A stretch of DNA of 64,000 nucleotides from Bacillota bacterium (GTDB lineage Bacteria; Bacillota; Clostridia; Saccharofermentanales; Saccharofermentanaceae): contig JAEWUD010000022.1 in the NCBI GenBank assembly GCA_023397475.1, positions 124,001 through 188,000 on the forward strand, in the 5' to 3' direction. The notes beneath the pieces were generated by a model, which ran no database searches, was not told where the DNA came from, and worked only from the letters and a program-made list of their open reading frames with translations. The position numbers were made by a program, and so were the translations under genes. This document shows, in pieces, positions 53,102 to 61,514 of this stretch (the first letter of the stretch is position 1; each line of letters begins with the position of its first letter).

Positions 53102-53653
53102 TTACAATCCTCCCAGAATTTGTTCTTGCTGCTCACCTATATAGTCACGTAAAAAAACGTAGACATCCAATGAAGATAACGGTACTCCGTCCAGTCTTGT
53201 TCTTATGTCCTGTGTATCAATTGTAACACGCTCTCCGCCGGAAGAATCAAAAGTAATCGTGAAATCCAGGTCAGGGTGAGATTGGATCAGACCGGCTAAT
53301 GTCTCTCCCCAATCGCCGAGCGGTAAACGATCGATCGAGTGAATTCTCATCGAAGCAACCAACTCTGTTCCAATGCCAACGGTCGACCGAATGTCCAGCG
53401 TACCGCCGGTCAACTCACAGGACTCCTTAAATAGCGGAATTCCCAGTCCAACCTTGCGCGTCGTTCTTGTTGTGGCAAAAGGGTCAGTCACACGAGAAAG
53501 CAATTCAGGGGACATTCCCTTACCGTTGTCAATGATGCGGATCGTGAGCATATCGCTGTTATCGTCTTTATGGACAATAACGGTCATATGTGTTGCTTCA
53601 GCACGGATGGAATTCATCAGAATATCAAGCAAATGCAGTGAAAGATCGCGCAA
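53102..53653 (-). CDS. HATPase-domain protein (histidine-kinase-like ATPase)
   Basis: About 183 residues from a TTG at 53653 with GGAAGGA 6 bases before it; this gives the start LRDLSLHLLDILMNSIRAEA, which matches the family N-terminus. An ATG at 53710 would add 19 unconserved residues. N-box MNSIRAEAT, G1 IIDNGKGMS, and F/G2 segments DPFATTR and VGLGIPLF are present. No membrane, HAMP or phospho-acceptor histidine domain. Either an anti-sigma-like kinase or an orphan kinase. Part of the sensory-hydrogenase operon. Confidence 0.85.
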   Translation of the reverse strand: MRDLSLHLLDILMNSIRAEATHMTVIVHKDDNSDMLTIRIIDNGKGMSPELLSRVTDPFATTRTTRKVGLGIPLFKESCELTGGTLDIRSTVGIGTELVASMRIHSIDRLPLGDWGETLAGLIQSHPDLDFTITFDSSGGERVTIDTQDIRTRLDGVPLSSLDVYVFLRDYIGEQQEQILGGL

Positions 53654-53714
53654 TTTCTGTCCTTCCCCGGCGAGGCCGTGATCAAGTGGTGACCTTTGGA
53701 CTCGTGTCATTATA

Positions 53715-54467
53715 TCACTTCATCATCTTCTCCCGCAACGCTTGGAGGACATGATTCGAATCAAGAGTATCTTCAGAAATCGACGGAACGTCGATCACAA
53801 ATCCGTCGGAGATATCTTCCAGTCGATGCGCATCGGAATTCATTACATACGGAAGATGCTTAAGATCCGGATGCTTTTCGAAAAAAACCGAGAGATCGCA
53901 ACCTTTGGATAATTCAAATGCACGAACAGGGTATTCCGGAGGAAAAGCACCGAGATGAATCAAAATGCTATACGAATCGCGGTCGATGTGCGCGGGGATG
54001 ACAAGACCTCCCAGCGCGAGAATTTCGGAGGCGATTTGATTCGAACTCCATTCACACGCGGTCAAAAGCAGGCCTTCCACTTCACCCTTCTCATTATCAT
54101 CCTCATCGAAAAGAATCTGTCGACCAAAGATCTCCGGACGATTCTTGACGGTAAGCCGAGTGTTGGACAATTCCTTCTCGAAATCTTCGGCCGTCTGCAC
54201 ATCAGGAAACAGGGCCAGTAAGTGAAAGCCTTCCTGACATTCGATCTCCATTCCGGGGATGACGACGATTTTTTTCTTCTCGCTTGTATAAAGACGATTC
54301 GCGGCAGTGATAGCACTTCGTACATTTCCGCACGTCTGATGATCTGTGATGGCAATGACATCCAGGCCGTTAATGCATGACATTCCGACGATATTGCCCG
54401 GCGTCATGTCGTTTTCCGCACACGGTGACAAGGCGGAATGAATGTGAAGATCACACTTGATCAACAT
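53715..54467 (-). CDS. PHP-domain phosphoesterase
   Basis: 250 residues. Metal ligands of the PHP fold are seen: CDLHIHSALSPCAEND at residue 5, DVIAITDHQTC near 35, later IPAHIDRDS and MNSDAHRLEDI. Members hydrolyse phosphoester bonds in nucleotides or small phosphates; here the substrate is unknown. It overlaps the end of the upstream DRTGG gene by 17 bases. Constant member of clostridial hydrogenase-type sensor clusters from memory, so a role in making or destroying a small signal is plausible. Confidence 0.9.
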   Translation of the reverse strand: MLIKCDLHIHSALSPCAENDMTPGNIVGMSCINGLDVIAITDHQTCGNVRSAITAANRLYTSEKKKIVVIPGMEIECQEGFHLLALFPDVQTAEDFEKELSNTRLTVKNRPEIFGRQILFDEDDNEKGEVEGLLLTACEWSSNQIASEILALGGLVIPAHIDRDSYSILIHLGAFPPEYPVRAFELSKGCDLSVFFEKHPDLKHLPYVMNSDAHRLEDISDGFVIDVPSISEDTLDSNHVLQALREKMMK

Positions 54468-54822
54468 GAGCGGCCTTCGTTCTTGCTAAAGATGTATAGA
54501 GAATTCCCGATGCTTCGAATGTCGTATGTCGTGTAGAAATGATACAGATCTCTTCCGATCTTGCCTTGGAAAGAACCGCTTCCTCCATAACAACACTCTC
54601 GGTAAGTACGACAACCGGACAATCGGAAAGTGAAGCCACCGCGACAACATTCATGCTCGACAGGATTGTAAACCAGCAATCCGCCGAGGTCACCTTCGCC
54701 ATCGCCCAACTTAACATATCGCAACAACTGCCGTTCTCGATGATCTTATCCTGATAAACATCCGTCAAAACCGTTGCCTCAAGGTCTTTGATCAATTGAG
54801 AAATCGTATATTCTTTCTGCAT
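54451..54822 (-). CDS. DRTGG-domain protein (second copy)
   Basis: 123 residues. YTISQLIKDLEATVLTDV at the start and GILYTSLARTK at the end follow the DRTGG pattern, a small domain of unknown ligand found with CBS and PTA-linked proteins. Its residues 40-115 align with the first gene of the operon (56627-56977), so the two are paralogues. AAGGGG precedes the ATG. Overlaps the PHP gene. Confidence 0.8.
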   Translation of the reverse strand: MQKEYTISQLIKDLEATVLTDVYQDKIIENGSCCDMLSWAMAKVTSADCWFTILSSMNVVAVASLSDCPVVVLTESVVMEEAVLSKARSEEICIISTRHTTFEASGILYTSLARTKAAHVDQV

Positions 54823-54840
54823 GTACTACCCCTTGCATTT

Positions 54841-56190
54841 CTACAGGTCGAGGATGTTGATTTCCTTTGCGACCTTGCGAATATGCTCTTTCAATTTGAT
54901 GATACAATCCGTTTCGAGGGCTTTGCCTTGTACAATATCTTCCGCGAGCGCGGCACAGGTCGGCGCTCCGCATGCGCCGCAATCCAGACCCGGAAGCGTC
55001 TTGAGTAATGCCTCCATCTGCTGATATTTATCCATAGCGGCACCCATATCTTCATCCAATCGCATCGCGTTATTTTCGGCGACCGGAATCTCCCATGTTC
55101 TCGTTTCAAGCTGTTCCGGGGAGAGGAACTGGTCCGGACGCAGGTTGACTTCATCTTTGGCCGACTGAACAAATCCCCGCATGCGAGCCCTCGCGGAAAA
55201 AGGGTTGGATGCAACCAGAGGTCCTCCGATACATCCGCCGAAGCAACACGAAGGTTCGACAAACTCAATATCCTTCAAACGCTCGTTCTCGATCTCATCA
55301 AGGATCGAAATAACATTCTGAATTCCATCCACCGCCATATATTTATCCGTTCCGAGAGTCATCGCCTCACCTCCCGCCGTTGCCCATTGGACACCGTCAG
55401 AGTCGGCAAGCTTAATCGGCGTCTCCGCTGTGATCGAGCGATGATTTCCTTCGTTCTTCTCCAGCATATTCAGAATGTATGGATAAACCTCATGTAAAGC
55501 GACAACATGACTCACATCGGACTTCTCCTGCCCGATGGGGATTTGTGTGGCCGTTCTCTTCGAAGGACAGGGTGACAGGAAGTAGGTAACAACATCCGTC
55601 GCCGGGATACCTGTCTTCTGGGCAACGTCCTCTCTCGCGTAATGCGCGGTAATCTCCATGGGTGAATAAAGCGGAACCAGATGGGATATCAATGATCGAT
55701 ACTTCATCTGAATGAGACGTACAACGACCGGACACGCCGATGATATTAGCGGAAACACAGTGACATAATCCGCTTCGCCGTCTCTGACGAGACGCCGTCT
55801 TTCTTCCAGCAGCTCTCGTGTGCGCAGCGATGAAGCGGATGCTCCGAGAGCGACTTCATAAACAAAATCAAAACCTATCTCATACATCGCGGAAATGATC
55901 TTCGCGCGTGTGGCGGGAGGTCCAAATTGGGCATATAGAGAAGGCGGTAACAGAACCGCTGTCGGGTGTTTGGGATCCCGCGAACGCAATTCCGGAAAAG
56001 GATCCGTAACGGCACTCTTCGCGTGATGCGGACAGATACGAATACACTCGCCGCAATCAATGCAACGCGCTTCGTCAATATGTGCCTTGCCGTCACGGAC
56101 GCGAATGGCCTCCGTAGGACATCCTTTGATACAATTTGTGCAACCGACACACAGATCCTGATTTAATGCGACACTATGAAGCTTACCCAC
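54841..56190 (-). CDS. [FeFe]-hydrogenase-like protein, probably sensory type
   Basis: 449 residues. Two [4Fe-4S] ferredoxin motifs (Cys14/17/20/24 and Cys43/46/49/53), then the hydrogenase H-domain. H-cluster cysteines are all kept: Cys153 in SSACPVV, Cys208 in SPCPSK, and Cys316/Cys320 in CCFGGCIGG. The proton-transfer Cys before Cys153 is Ala, and the usual E after PCxxK is absent, both marks of sensory (HydS-like) rather than catalytic enzymes. The C-terminus holds another cluster motif (CGACGAPTCAAL and a later Cys) instead of PAS. Start is GTG at 56190 after GAGGAAG. Likely a group D-type redox or hydrogen sensor; this grouping is from memory. Confidence 0.88.
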   Translation of the reverse strand: MGKLHSVALNQDLCVGCTNCIKGCPTEAIRVRDGKAHIDEARCIDCGECIRICPHHAKSAVTDPFPELRSRDPKHPTAVLLPPSLYAQFGPPATRAKIISAMYEIGFDFVYEVALGASASSLRTRELLEERRRLVRDGEADYVTVFPLISSACPVVVRLIQMKYRSLISHLVPLYSPMEITAHYAREDVAQKTGIPATDVVTYFLSPCPSKRTATQIPIGQEKSDVSHVVALHEVYPYILNMLEKNEGNHRSITAETPIKLADSDGVQWATAGGEAMTLGTDKYMAVDGIQNVISILDEIENERLKDIEFVEPSCCFGGCIGGPLVASNPFSARARMRGFVQSAKDEVNLRPDQFLSPEQLETRTWEIPVAENNAMRLDEDMGAAMDKYQQMEALLKTLPGLDCGACGAPTCAALAEDIVQGKALETDCIIKLKEHIRKVAKEINILDL

Positions 56191-56204
56191 GATTCTTCCT
56201 CTTC

Positions 56205-56552
56205 TTAAAAATTGACGATCATCGTAACTGTCGTTCCTTCTCCAACCTTCGTATCAATCTTCATCTCATCCGAATGCCTCTTGATATTCGGAAGTCCCAT
56301 GCCCGCGCCGAATCCCATTTCGCGGGCAGTGTCAGGCGCCGTGGAGTAGCCGGCCGTCATGGCCTTCTCCACATCCGGAATACCCGGACCCCGATCAATG
56401 ATCTCGATTTGGACCCGGCCCGGATAGATTGATACCACAGCCTTGCCGCCATGGGCGTGTATGACCGCGTTAATCTCCGCCTCGTACATCGCAATCGCCG
56501 CACGTTTGATGCAGTCCGGCCGAACACCGAGTCGCGACAGAGTCTTCTTCAT
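56205..56552 (-). CDS. RsbW-like anti-sigma factor ATPase
   Basis: 115 residues from the first ATG. N-box YEAEINAVIHAHGG, G1 IIDRGPGIPD and G2 GFGAGMGLPNIKRHSD belong to the serine-kinase anti-sigma branch of the GHKL fold. Odd: upstream of 56552 the same frame codes for ILEFPIQGGDFTHAGEASSN, which fits the conserved first strand of the family, yet the frame contains no ATG, GTG or TTG before a stop at 56631-56633. Either initiation uses ATC at 56624 (AAAGGGTG is 7 bases before it) or another rare codon, or the protein is truncated. Its stop is 15 bases before the hydrogenase-like GTG. Confidence 0.8.
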   Translation of the reverse strand: MKKTLSRLGVRPDCIKRAAIAMYEAEINAVIHAHGGKAVVSIYPGRVQIEIIDRGPGIPDVEKAMTAGYSTAPDTAREMGFGAGMGLPNIKRHSDEMKIDTKVGEGTTVTMIVNF

Positions 56553-56626
56553 ATTACTGGAGGCCTCGCCCGCATGGGTGAAGTCTCCTCCCTGTATCGG
56601 AAATTCCAGTATAATCGGTTCGATGA

Positions 56627-56977
56627 TTATTCACCCTTTCCGCGGACGCCAGCCTCGTGCAGGAGGCCGCAACTCGTAAACATCGAATGTGGTGTGGAAA
56701 GAAGGGATATTCCCTTTTCCTTCGCAAGTTCACACATAATCTCATCCGGGATCTTGCCCCGAACAAATACGATGGCGTGAACGTCCATCATTTCGGCTGT
56801 TCGAATCGTCTGCGGGTTTACCAGTCCGGTTAACATCATCTGGTTTGTGGAACAAGAAAAAGCCATGACATCACTCATCAGATCCGAGCCGCAGGCTACG
56901 GTGATATCCATGTCCATGTTGTCCGCAGGAACGACAACATTGGCTTTGAGTATCTTGGCACATTCGCTTAGTTTCAT
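56627..56977 (-). CDS. DRTGG-domain protein (first gene of the operon)
   Basis: 116 residues. Starts MKLSECAKILKANVV and ends near TPHSMFTSCGLLHEAG; the middle AEMMDVHAIVFVRGKIPDE fits the DRTGG domain. Paralogue of 54451-54822. AGGAGG precedes the ATG. Overlaps the coding extension of the RsbW-like gene. Confidence 0.82.
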   Translation of the reverse strand: MKLSECAKILKANVVVPADNMDMDITVACGSDLMSDVMAFSCSTNQMMLTGLVNPQTIRTAEMMDVHAIVFVRGKIPDEIMCELAKEKGISLLSTPHSMFTSCGLLHEAGVRGKGE

Positions 56978-57031
56978 GGAATCCTCCTATTAACGACGCC
57001 TTAATTGGCGAAAATTATGTTAATCTATTTC

Positions 57032-57060
57032 ATTATACAGACATGACGGAAAGACAGCAA
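57032..57060 (-). promoter_or_regulatory. Promoter for the sensory-hydrogenase operon
   Basis: Minus strand -35 TTGCTG (57055-57060), 17-base spacer, -10 TATAAT (57032-57037). Confidence 0.75.
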
Positions 57061-57071
57061 ACAGATATAAT
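57043..57071 (+). promoter_or_regulatory. Promoter for glutamine synthetase, overlapping the divergent one
   Basis: -10 TATAAT (57066-57071) with a weak -35 ATGACG (57043-57048) 17 bases upstream. The -35 regions of the two divergent promoters overlap, so they may compete or share a regulator. Confidence 0.5.
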
Positions 57072-57106
57072 AGTAAAAAATCAATTATCGAAAGGCAGGC
57101 AGTAAT

Positions 57107-59017
57107 ATGATCGATTTCAAGGTGAATCCGGATCTTCTGTATGTTCTCCCCGTCGAGACGCACCGCGTGGAGGAACTGATACGAATTTTGGGAATTCACC
57201 CCGAGATACAATTTGTTTCTTTTGTAGGCATCGACCTCGCGGGCAATGACACAGATGAGAAGATTCCGATCGCGCTGTTCCTCGAAAGCGTAGATGAATA
57301 CCTGAACGGTTGTATGGTACAGACAGATGGTTCCTCCGTCGTATTACCCGGCATTGCGACCCTGAACGATGGGAGAGTTGATTTCGAACCGGACAAGAAT
57401 GTTGTATGGTTTATCGATTATAATTACGAGCATATCGATTCCGCCACCCAGAAGCCGGTCGGTACTTTGCGAATCCCTTCATTTCTTATTCATAACAACG
57501 TCAAGGTTTGCTCGCGTTCCATTCTCAAGAGAGCCTGCGAACACTTTGCCGATCAGACGATGAAGCTTCTTTCCGACAAACCGGAGCTTTGTGACACGTG
57601 GGGGATCAAGCTTGCGGATATTGCCCGGGTGGAGCTCCTTTCTGCTACTGAACTCGAGTTCTGGGTCAGCTCTCCCGACGAGAAGATCAGTGCCGCGAGA
57701 CTTTCCGTCTCCGAGAGTCTTAAAGAACAATACTGGAAGCGGACGAAAGGTGTTGTCCGTACAGCGCTCGAGCAGGTCATTCTTCTTCTCAATCTGTACG
57801 GGTTCCAGCCGGAGATGGCGCACAAGGAAGTTGGCGGCGTCAAGGCGCATCTGTCTGGTCAGGGCGATTTCCACAATATCATGGAACAGCTTGAAGTGGA
57901 CTGGCGCTATGCGGAGGCTCTGCAATCGGCTGACTATGAGCTCTGCGCCCGTATACTGATCAAGGAAGTGTTCCGTATGCATGGTCTGGATGTCAGTTTC
58001 TCGGCCAAACCGCTTCCCGGCGTAGCCGGCAGCGGAGAGCATACACACGTCAATGCCGTTGCCTATTTGAAAAACGGCAAGAAGATCAACCTTTTCAGTC
58101 CCAAGGACATGCACGAAGATTTCCTGAGCATCATTGGCTGGGGAGCGCTTTTCGGATTTATGAAGCACTACTCCCTCGTGAATCCCTTTATTTCGGTTAC
58201 AAATGACAGTTTCCTTCGTCTTCAACCGGGATTTGAAGCGCCGACCCATCCGGTTGCTTCCCTTGGCAGAGATCTGGAAACACCGTCGAGAAACCGCACG
58301 GTTCTCCTCGGACTCATCCGCAACTCCGACAGTTCTGCGCAGACTCGTTTCGAGATCCGCTCTCCCAATCCCCATACAAACACGTACTTATGCCTCGCCG
58401 CTTCGATCCAGTGCATGCTCGACGGTGTCCGTTATGCGGTTCTTTCCGGGCGAACTTCCGGAGATCTTGAAGAAGAATTTTGTAAGAACGCCGGAGATGA
58501 TGCGTTGTATTTGGAGAAAGACCGCATGTATCGCTCCGAAGATGACATTTTTGCCGACTATTCAGATAAGGAACGCGATGAATTGTTCGGCACACCTCCC
58601 GCCACGGTGTACGAATCCCTACGCACACTTCTCAAGGATGATCTTCTGATTCCGGTTCTGTGTGACGGCGATGTCTTCTCAGACAATCTGTTCGCGTCAT
58701 ATGCGAGAGCGATGTTGAATACATGGCAGCTTGAACTTGCCGAGCGAATCATTCCGGAGAATCTGACATTGATCAAGGAAATTGTACCCGTTCACAATCC
58801 TTCGAATACCTATGATGAGATGATGTGGTCAGAGATCGATAAGCTTCGCAATCGTCTTGCGAAAGACACACAGGATTATGTCTCCATCTTCACGGAGATC
58901 CGAATGGCGATTGATGCGAAGAATCTTAAGGAATTATCGAGATTACAGCTTCAGATGATGAAGATGCAGTCGGAGCTGGTCACGCGATACAACGAATATT
59001 GCCAGAATCAGATCTAA
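57107..59017 (+). CDS. glnA: Glutamine synthetase, extended form
   Basis: Makes glutamine from glutamate, ammonia and ATP. 636 residues, longer than GSI (about 440-470) and shorter than GSIII (about 700). The catalytic core is clear: ELEFW near 185, GSGEHTHVN near 308, DSFLRLQPGFEAP near 366 and RFEIRSPNPHTNTYLCLAAS near 414. The extra 150 residues at the C-terminus are helical (TEIRMAIDAKNLKELSRL). AAAGGCAGG precedes the ATG. It is a single gene with its own terminator, divergent from the hydrogenase-like operon. Confidence 0.93.
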   Translation: MIDFKVNPDLLYVLPVETHRVEELIRILGIHPEIQFVSFVGIDLAGNDTDEKIPIALFLESVDEYLNGCMVQTDGSSVVLPGIATLNDGRVDFEPDKNVVWFIDYNYEHIDSATQKPVGTLRIPSFLIHNNVKVCSRSILKRACEHFADQTMKLLSDKPELCDTWGIKLADIARVELLSATELEFWVSSPDEKISAARLSVSESLKEQYWKRTKGVVRTALEQVILLLNLYGFQPEMAHKEVGGVKAHLSGQGDFHNIMEQLEVDWRYAEALQSADYELCARILIKEVFRMHGLDVSFSAKPLPGVAGSGEHTHVNAVAYLKNGKKINLFSPKDMHEDFLSIIGWGALFGFMKHYSLVNPFISVTNDSFLRLQPGFEAPTHPVASLGRDLETPSRNRTVLLGLIRNSDSSAQTRFEIRSPNPHTNTYLCLAASIQCMLDGVRYAVLSGRTSGDLEEEFCKNAGDDALYLEKDRMYRSEDDIFADYSDKERDELFGTPPATVYESLRTLLKDDLLIPVLCDGDVFSDNLFASYARAMLNTWQLELAERIIPENLTLIKEIVPVHNPSNTYDEMMWSEIDKLRNRLAKDTQDYVSIFTEIRMAIDAKNLKELSRLQLQMMKMQSELVTRYNEYCQNQI

Positions 59018-59046
59018 TTCACGTTATCCTTACGGATGTTAAGAAG

Positions 59047-59096
59047 GGGCTGTTGCAAAATGAACCTCATGGTTCAAGATGCAACAGCCCATTTTA
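59047..59096 (+). terminator. Terminator after glutamine synthetase
   Basis: Outer stem GGGCTGTTGCA / TGCAACAGCCC and an inner stem TGAACC / GGTTCA with loop TCAT, separated by a three-base internal loop; ATTTTAT follows. Confidence 0.85.
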
Positions 59097-59115
59097 TCAT
59101 TATTATTTTCGAAGA

Positions 59116-60348
59116 TTAATAGATGCGAACTCGATGAATGAGTCCCTTTACCTTGGGCAGTGTAGTTGCCAGGGACTCCTCGGTAAGGAGTCCGTCCGTT
59201 CCGATGATATAACCGGCTTCACCATCCACGATTCCGTCGATACGCTCAAAGAAGATGTTCGGGAAAGCGACTTCGATATCAGCATCTGATGTCGAGGCCG
59301 CCACGCGCAATAGAACTTTGACCTTCGACTGTAAATGCGAAGATAATGTCGGCTTCTCGCTGTTATACCAAGTGGCTATATGCGCACTGCGATCACGATG
59401 GAGTGCGGCGTCCAGAATATCGCCGACAACCGCCGATGCGGTTGCCATCTTCCCAGCACCTTGTCCGTAAAACATCACATCTCCGATCGCATTTCCCCGA
59501 ACCGAAATGGCGTTGAATACCCCGTCGGCTACACTGATCGGTTCCTCAACGGATACGATATGCGGAGCGACGATCGCTGTATTCTGTTCGTTCTCAGGAT
59601 GGCGAAAGATCGCGAGTAATTTGACCTTGCTGCCCAACGCCGTCGCATATGCGATATCCTCTTGCGTGATGCTCGAGATTCCTTCGGTATGGATCTGATG
59701 ATTATCGACAAAAGCACCATTCAGACAAATACTGGCCAGGATCGCTATCTTGCGGCGGGCATCATGACCCTCTATGTCGGCTACGGGATTCTGTTCGGCA
59801 TAGCCCTTTTGTTGGGCTTCGGATAAAGCTTCCGCAAACTCCTGTCCGCCCTTCTGCATTTGGGTCAAGACATAGTTTGTCGTGCCGTTGATAATTCCGA
59901 CGATTTTGGAGATCCGGTTAGCCGCAAGGCAACGGTGCAAGGGTCGAATAATGGGGATTCCGCCGCCGACGGATGCTTCAAATAAGTAGGTGCAGTTATT
60001 TTTTGCCGCCAACTGCATCAGTTCGACGCCATGTTCGGCTACCAATTCCTTATTAGATGTAACAACCGATTTCCTCCTGGAAAGGGCCTTCTTTGTAAAG
60101 TCATACGCGATTGTGACACCGCCGATTGTCTCGGCAACAATGGAAATCTCGCGATCTTCAAAGATCTCATCAGCGTTCTTTGTAAATAATGACGCGTAAG
60201 GGCTGTCGGAAAAATCTCGTATATCAAGAATCTTCTTCACTTGAATCTTGGTTCCGAGATGTCCCGCAAGCTGACGCTCGTTCATAGAAATCACATCCGC
60301 GACCCCGGATCCTACAACACCAAATCCCAATATTGCGACATAGATCAT
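59116..60348 (-). CDS. hom: Homoserine dehydrogenase
   Basis: Reduces aspartate semialdehyde to homoserine for threonine and methionine. 410 residues. NAD(P) motif ILGFGVVGSGVADVI at residue 5, SNKELVAEHG at about 97 and catalytic segment ASVGGGIPIIRP near 125, GIINGTTNYVLTQM near 152. The C-terminal 70 residues look like an ACT domain (VKVLLRVAA, then GYIIGTDGL) but lack the usual D-x-P-G-V loop, so feedback sensing may be altered. A stand-alone ACT protein gene is directly upstream. GGAGG precedes the ATG. Confidence 0.96.
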   Translation of the reverse strand: MIYVAILGFGVVGSGVADVISMNERQLAGHLGTKIQVKKILDIRDFSDSPYASLFTKNADEIFEDREISIVAETIGGVTIAYDFTKKALSRRKSVVTSNKELVAEHGVELMQLAAKNNCTYLFEASVGGGIPIIRPLHRCLAANRISKIVGIINGTTNYVLTQMQKGGQEFAEALSEAQQKGYAEQNPVADIEGHDARRKIAILASICLNGAFVDNHQIHTEGISSITQEDIAYATALGSKVKLLAIFRHPENEQNTAIVAPHIVSVEEPISVADGVFNAISVRGNAIGDVMFYGQGAGKMATASAVVGDILDAALHRDRSAHIATWYNSEKPTLSSHLQSKVKVLLRVAASTSDADIEVAFPNIFFERIDGIVDGEAGYIIGTDGLLTEESLATTLPKVKGLIHRVRIY

Positions 60349-60366
60349 TGATATATCCTCCGAAAA

Positions 60367-60810
60367 TTATTCTCTGGCCAGTATTCTGCTCGAACGGACA
60401 CCGGGAATCTTTCCGATGTCGGACAGCAAGAGATCAATCGATTTATTCATCAAATCAGTCTCAAGGGAAATCGAGACGTCAGCTAAACCATTGATCGGTA
60501 TGTTCTGGTTGATTGTTAAGATATTTCCTTTCGCAAAAGCGATACATTGGATAATTCCTGACAATATTCCGGGGAAGTTCTCAACCGCAACAATGAGCGT
60601 CACGAGCTTCCCTTTGCTCGTCTCGTAAAAAGGCATGACCGAATCCTTGTATTTGTAATATGCGCTCCGAGATAAACCGATGCGTTGTACCGCTTCGTTG
60701 ACGGACTTTGACTTGCCGGAATTCAGGAGGCGCTTCACTTCCATGACTTTGACAAAAACCTCAGGAAGAACATCCGTCTTCACAAGAAGATATTCATTAT
60801 TCTTCGCCAT
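60367..60810 (-). CDS. PheB-type ACT domain protein (UPF0735)
   Basis: 147 residues from the ATG at 60810, preceded by GGGAGGCATGT. The N-terminal half carries a short helix-turn-helix-like segment (VNEAVQRIGLSRSAYYKYKD), the C-terminal half an ACT domain (LVTLIVAVENFPGILSGI and LADVSISLETDLMNKS). It precedes hom by 18 bases and probably supplies amino-acid sensing. Regulator of hom by context only. Confidence 0.92.
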   Translation of the reverse strand: MAKNNEYLLVKTDVLPEVFVKVMEVKRLLNSGKSKSVNEAVQRIGLSRSAYYKYKDSVMPFYETSKGKLVTLIVAVENFPGILSGIIQCIAFAKGNILTINQNIPINGLADVSISLETDLMNKSIDLLLSDIGKIPGVRSSRILARE

Positions 60811-60897
60811 ACATGCCTCCCAACGCAAATCGGCGGAATTGATTTCCGCATTTGCATGTCCGTCGCACAAGTACATTTGTTTATGAGTGAGAGTATA

Positions 60898-61503
60898 TCA
60901 CGAGCGTTCGAGTTCTGCAAGCATGGCGCGCAAAGCTTTTCCGCGATGACTGATCGAATGTTTCATTTGCGGGGACATTTCAGCGGTGGTCATCCCATAC
61001 TCGGGCACGAAGAACACCGGATCATAGCCAAACCCGTTTGTACCAAGGATCTTGTCCCATAGAATACCATCCAAACTACCATGCACGACGAATGAAGATC
61101 CGTCGGGTCGAATCACTGCTATCGCGCAAATGAAGTGAGCGGTTCGCTTCATAAGAGGCACATTGGACAACAGATCCCAAAGTGCGGAAATCTTCTGTTC
61201 GTAGGAGGAGTCCTTCCCGTGAAACCTTGCGGAATACACTCCGGGCGCGCCACTCAACGCATCGATCGCAAGTCCCGAGTCATCGGCCATCACATATCCG
61301 CCGGTGACAGCATGCACAGCCTTCGCTTTAATCAATGCATTCTCCGCGAACATCGTCCCTGTTTCTTCAATTTCCTCTCGAAAACCTGCTTCATCCATTG
61401 TCATGATTTGAAACGGGTGCTCTGACAGTATTTCGGATATTTCCTTTACTTTATCTTTATTCTGTGTCGCCAGAATAAAAGGCAATCGATTGTCCATGGT
61501 CAT
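60898..61503 (-). CDS. rdgB: XTP/dITP pyrophosphatase (RdgB/HAM1)
   Basis: Removes deaminated purine nucleoside triphosphates (ITP, dITP, XTP). 201 residues. FILATQNKDKVKEISEIL at 9, ETGTMFAENALIKA, VMADDSGLAIDALSGAPGVY and GTNGFGYDPVFF are signature segments. ATG at 61503; Met at 61497 is also possible. Follows the methyltransferase gene by 11 bases. Confidence 0.97.
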   Translation of the reverse strand: MTMDNRLPFILATQNKDKVKEISEILSEHPFQIMTMDEAGFREEIEETGTMFAENALIKAKAVHAVTGGYVMADDSGLAIDALSGAPGVYSARFHGKDSSYEQKISALWDLLSNVPLMKRTAHFICAIAVIRPDGSSFVVHGSLDGILWDKILGTNGFGYDPVFFVPEYGMTTAEMSPQMKHSISHRGKALRAMLAELERS

Positions 61504-61514
61504 CCTCTTTTCAA

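Noticed and set aside
54841..56190. Catalytic hydrogen-producing [FeFe]-hydrogenase HydA
   Set aside because: Ala replaces the proton-transfer Cys and the acidic residue after the PCxxK motif is missing; no HydB follows.
56978..57106. Riboswitch or glutamine-responsive leader before glutamine synthetase
   Set aside because: The leader is about 30 bases from the likely start of transcription, too short for a riboswitch.
57479..58375. Open frame of 298 codons on the minus strand
   Set aside because: Antisense to the glutamine synthetase core, whose motifs are intact.
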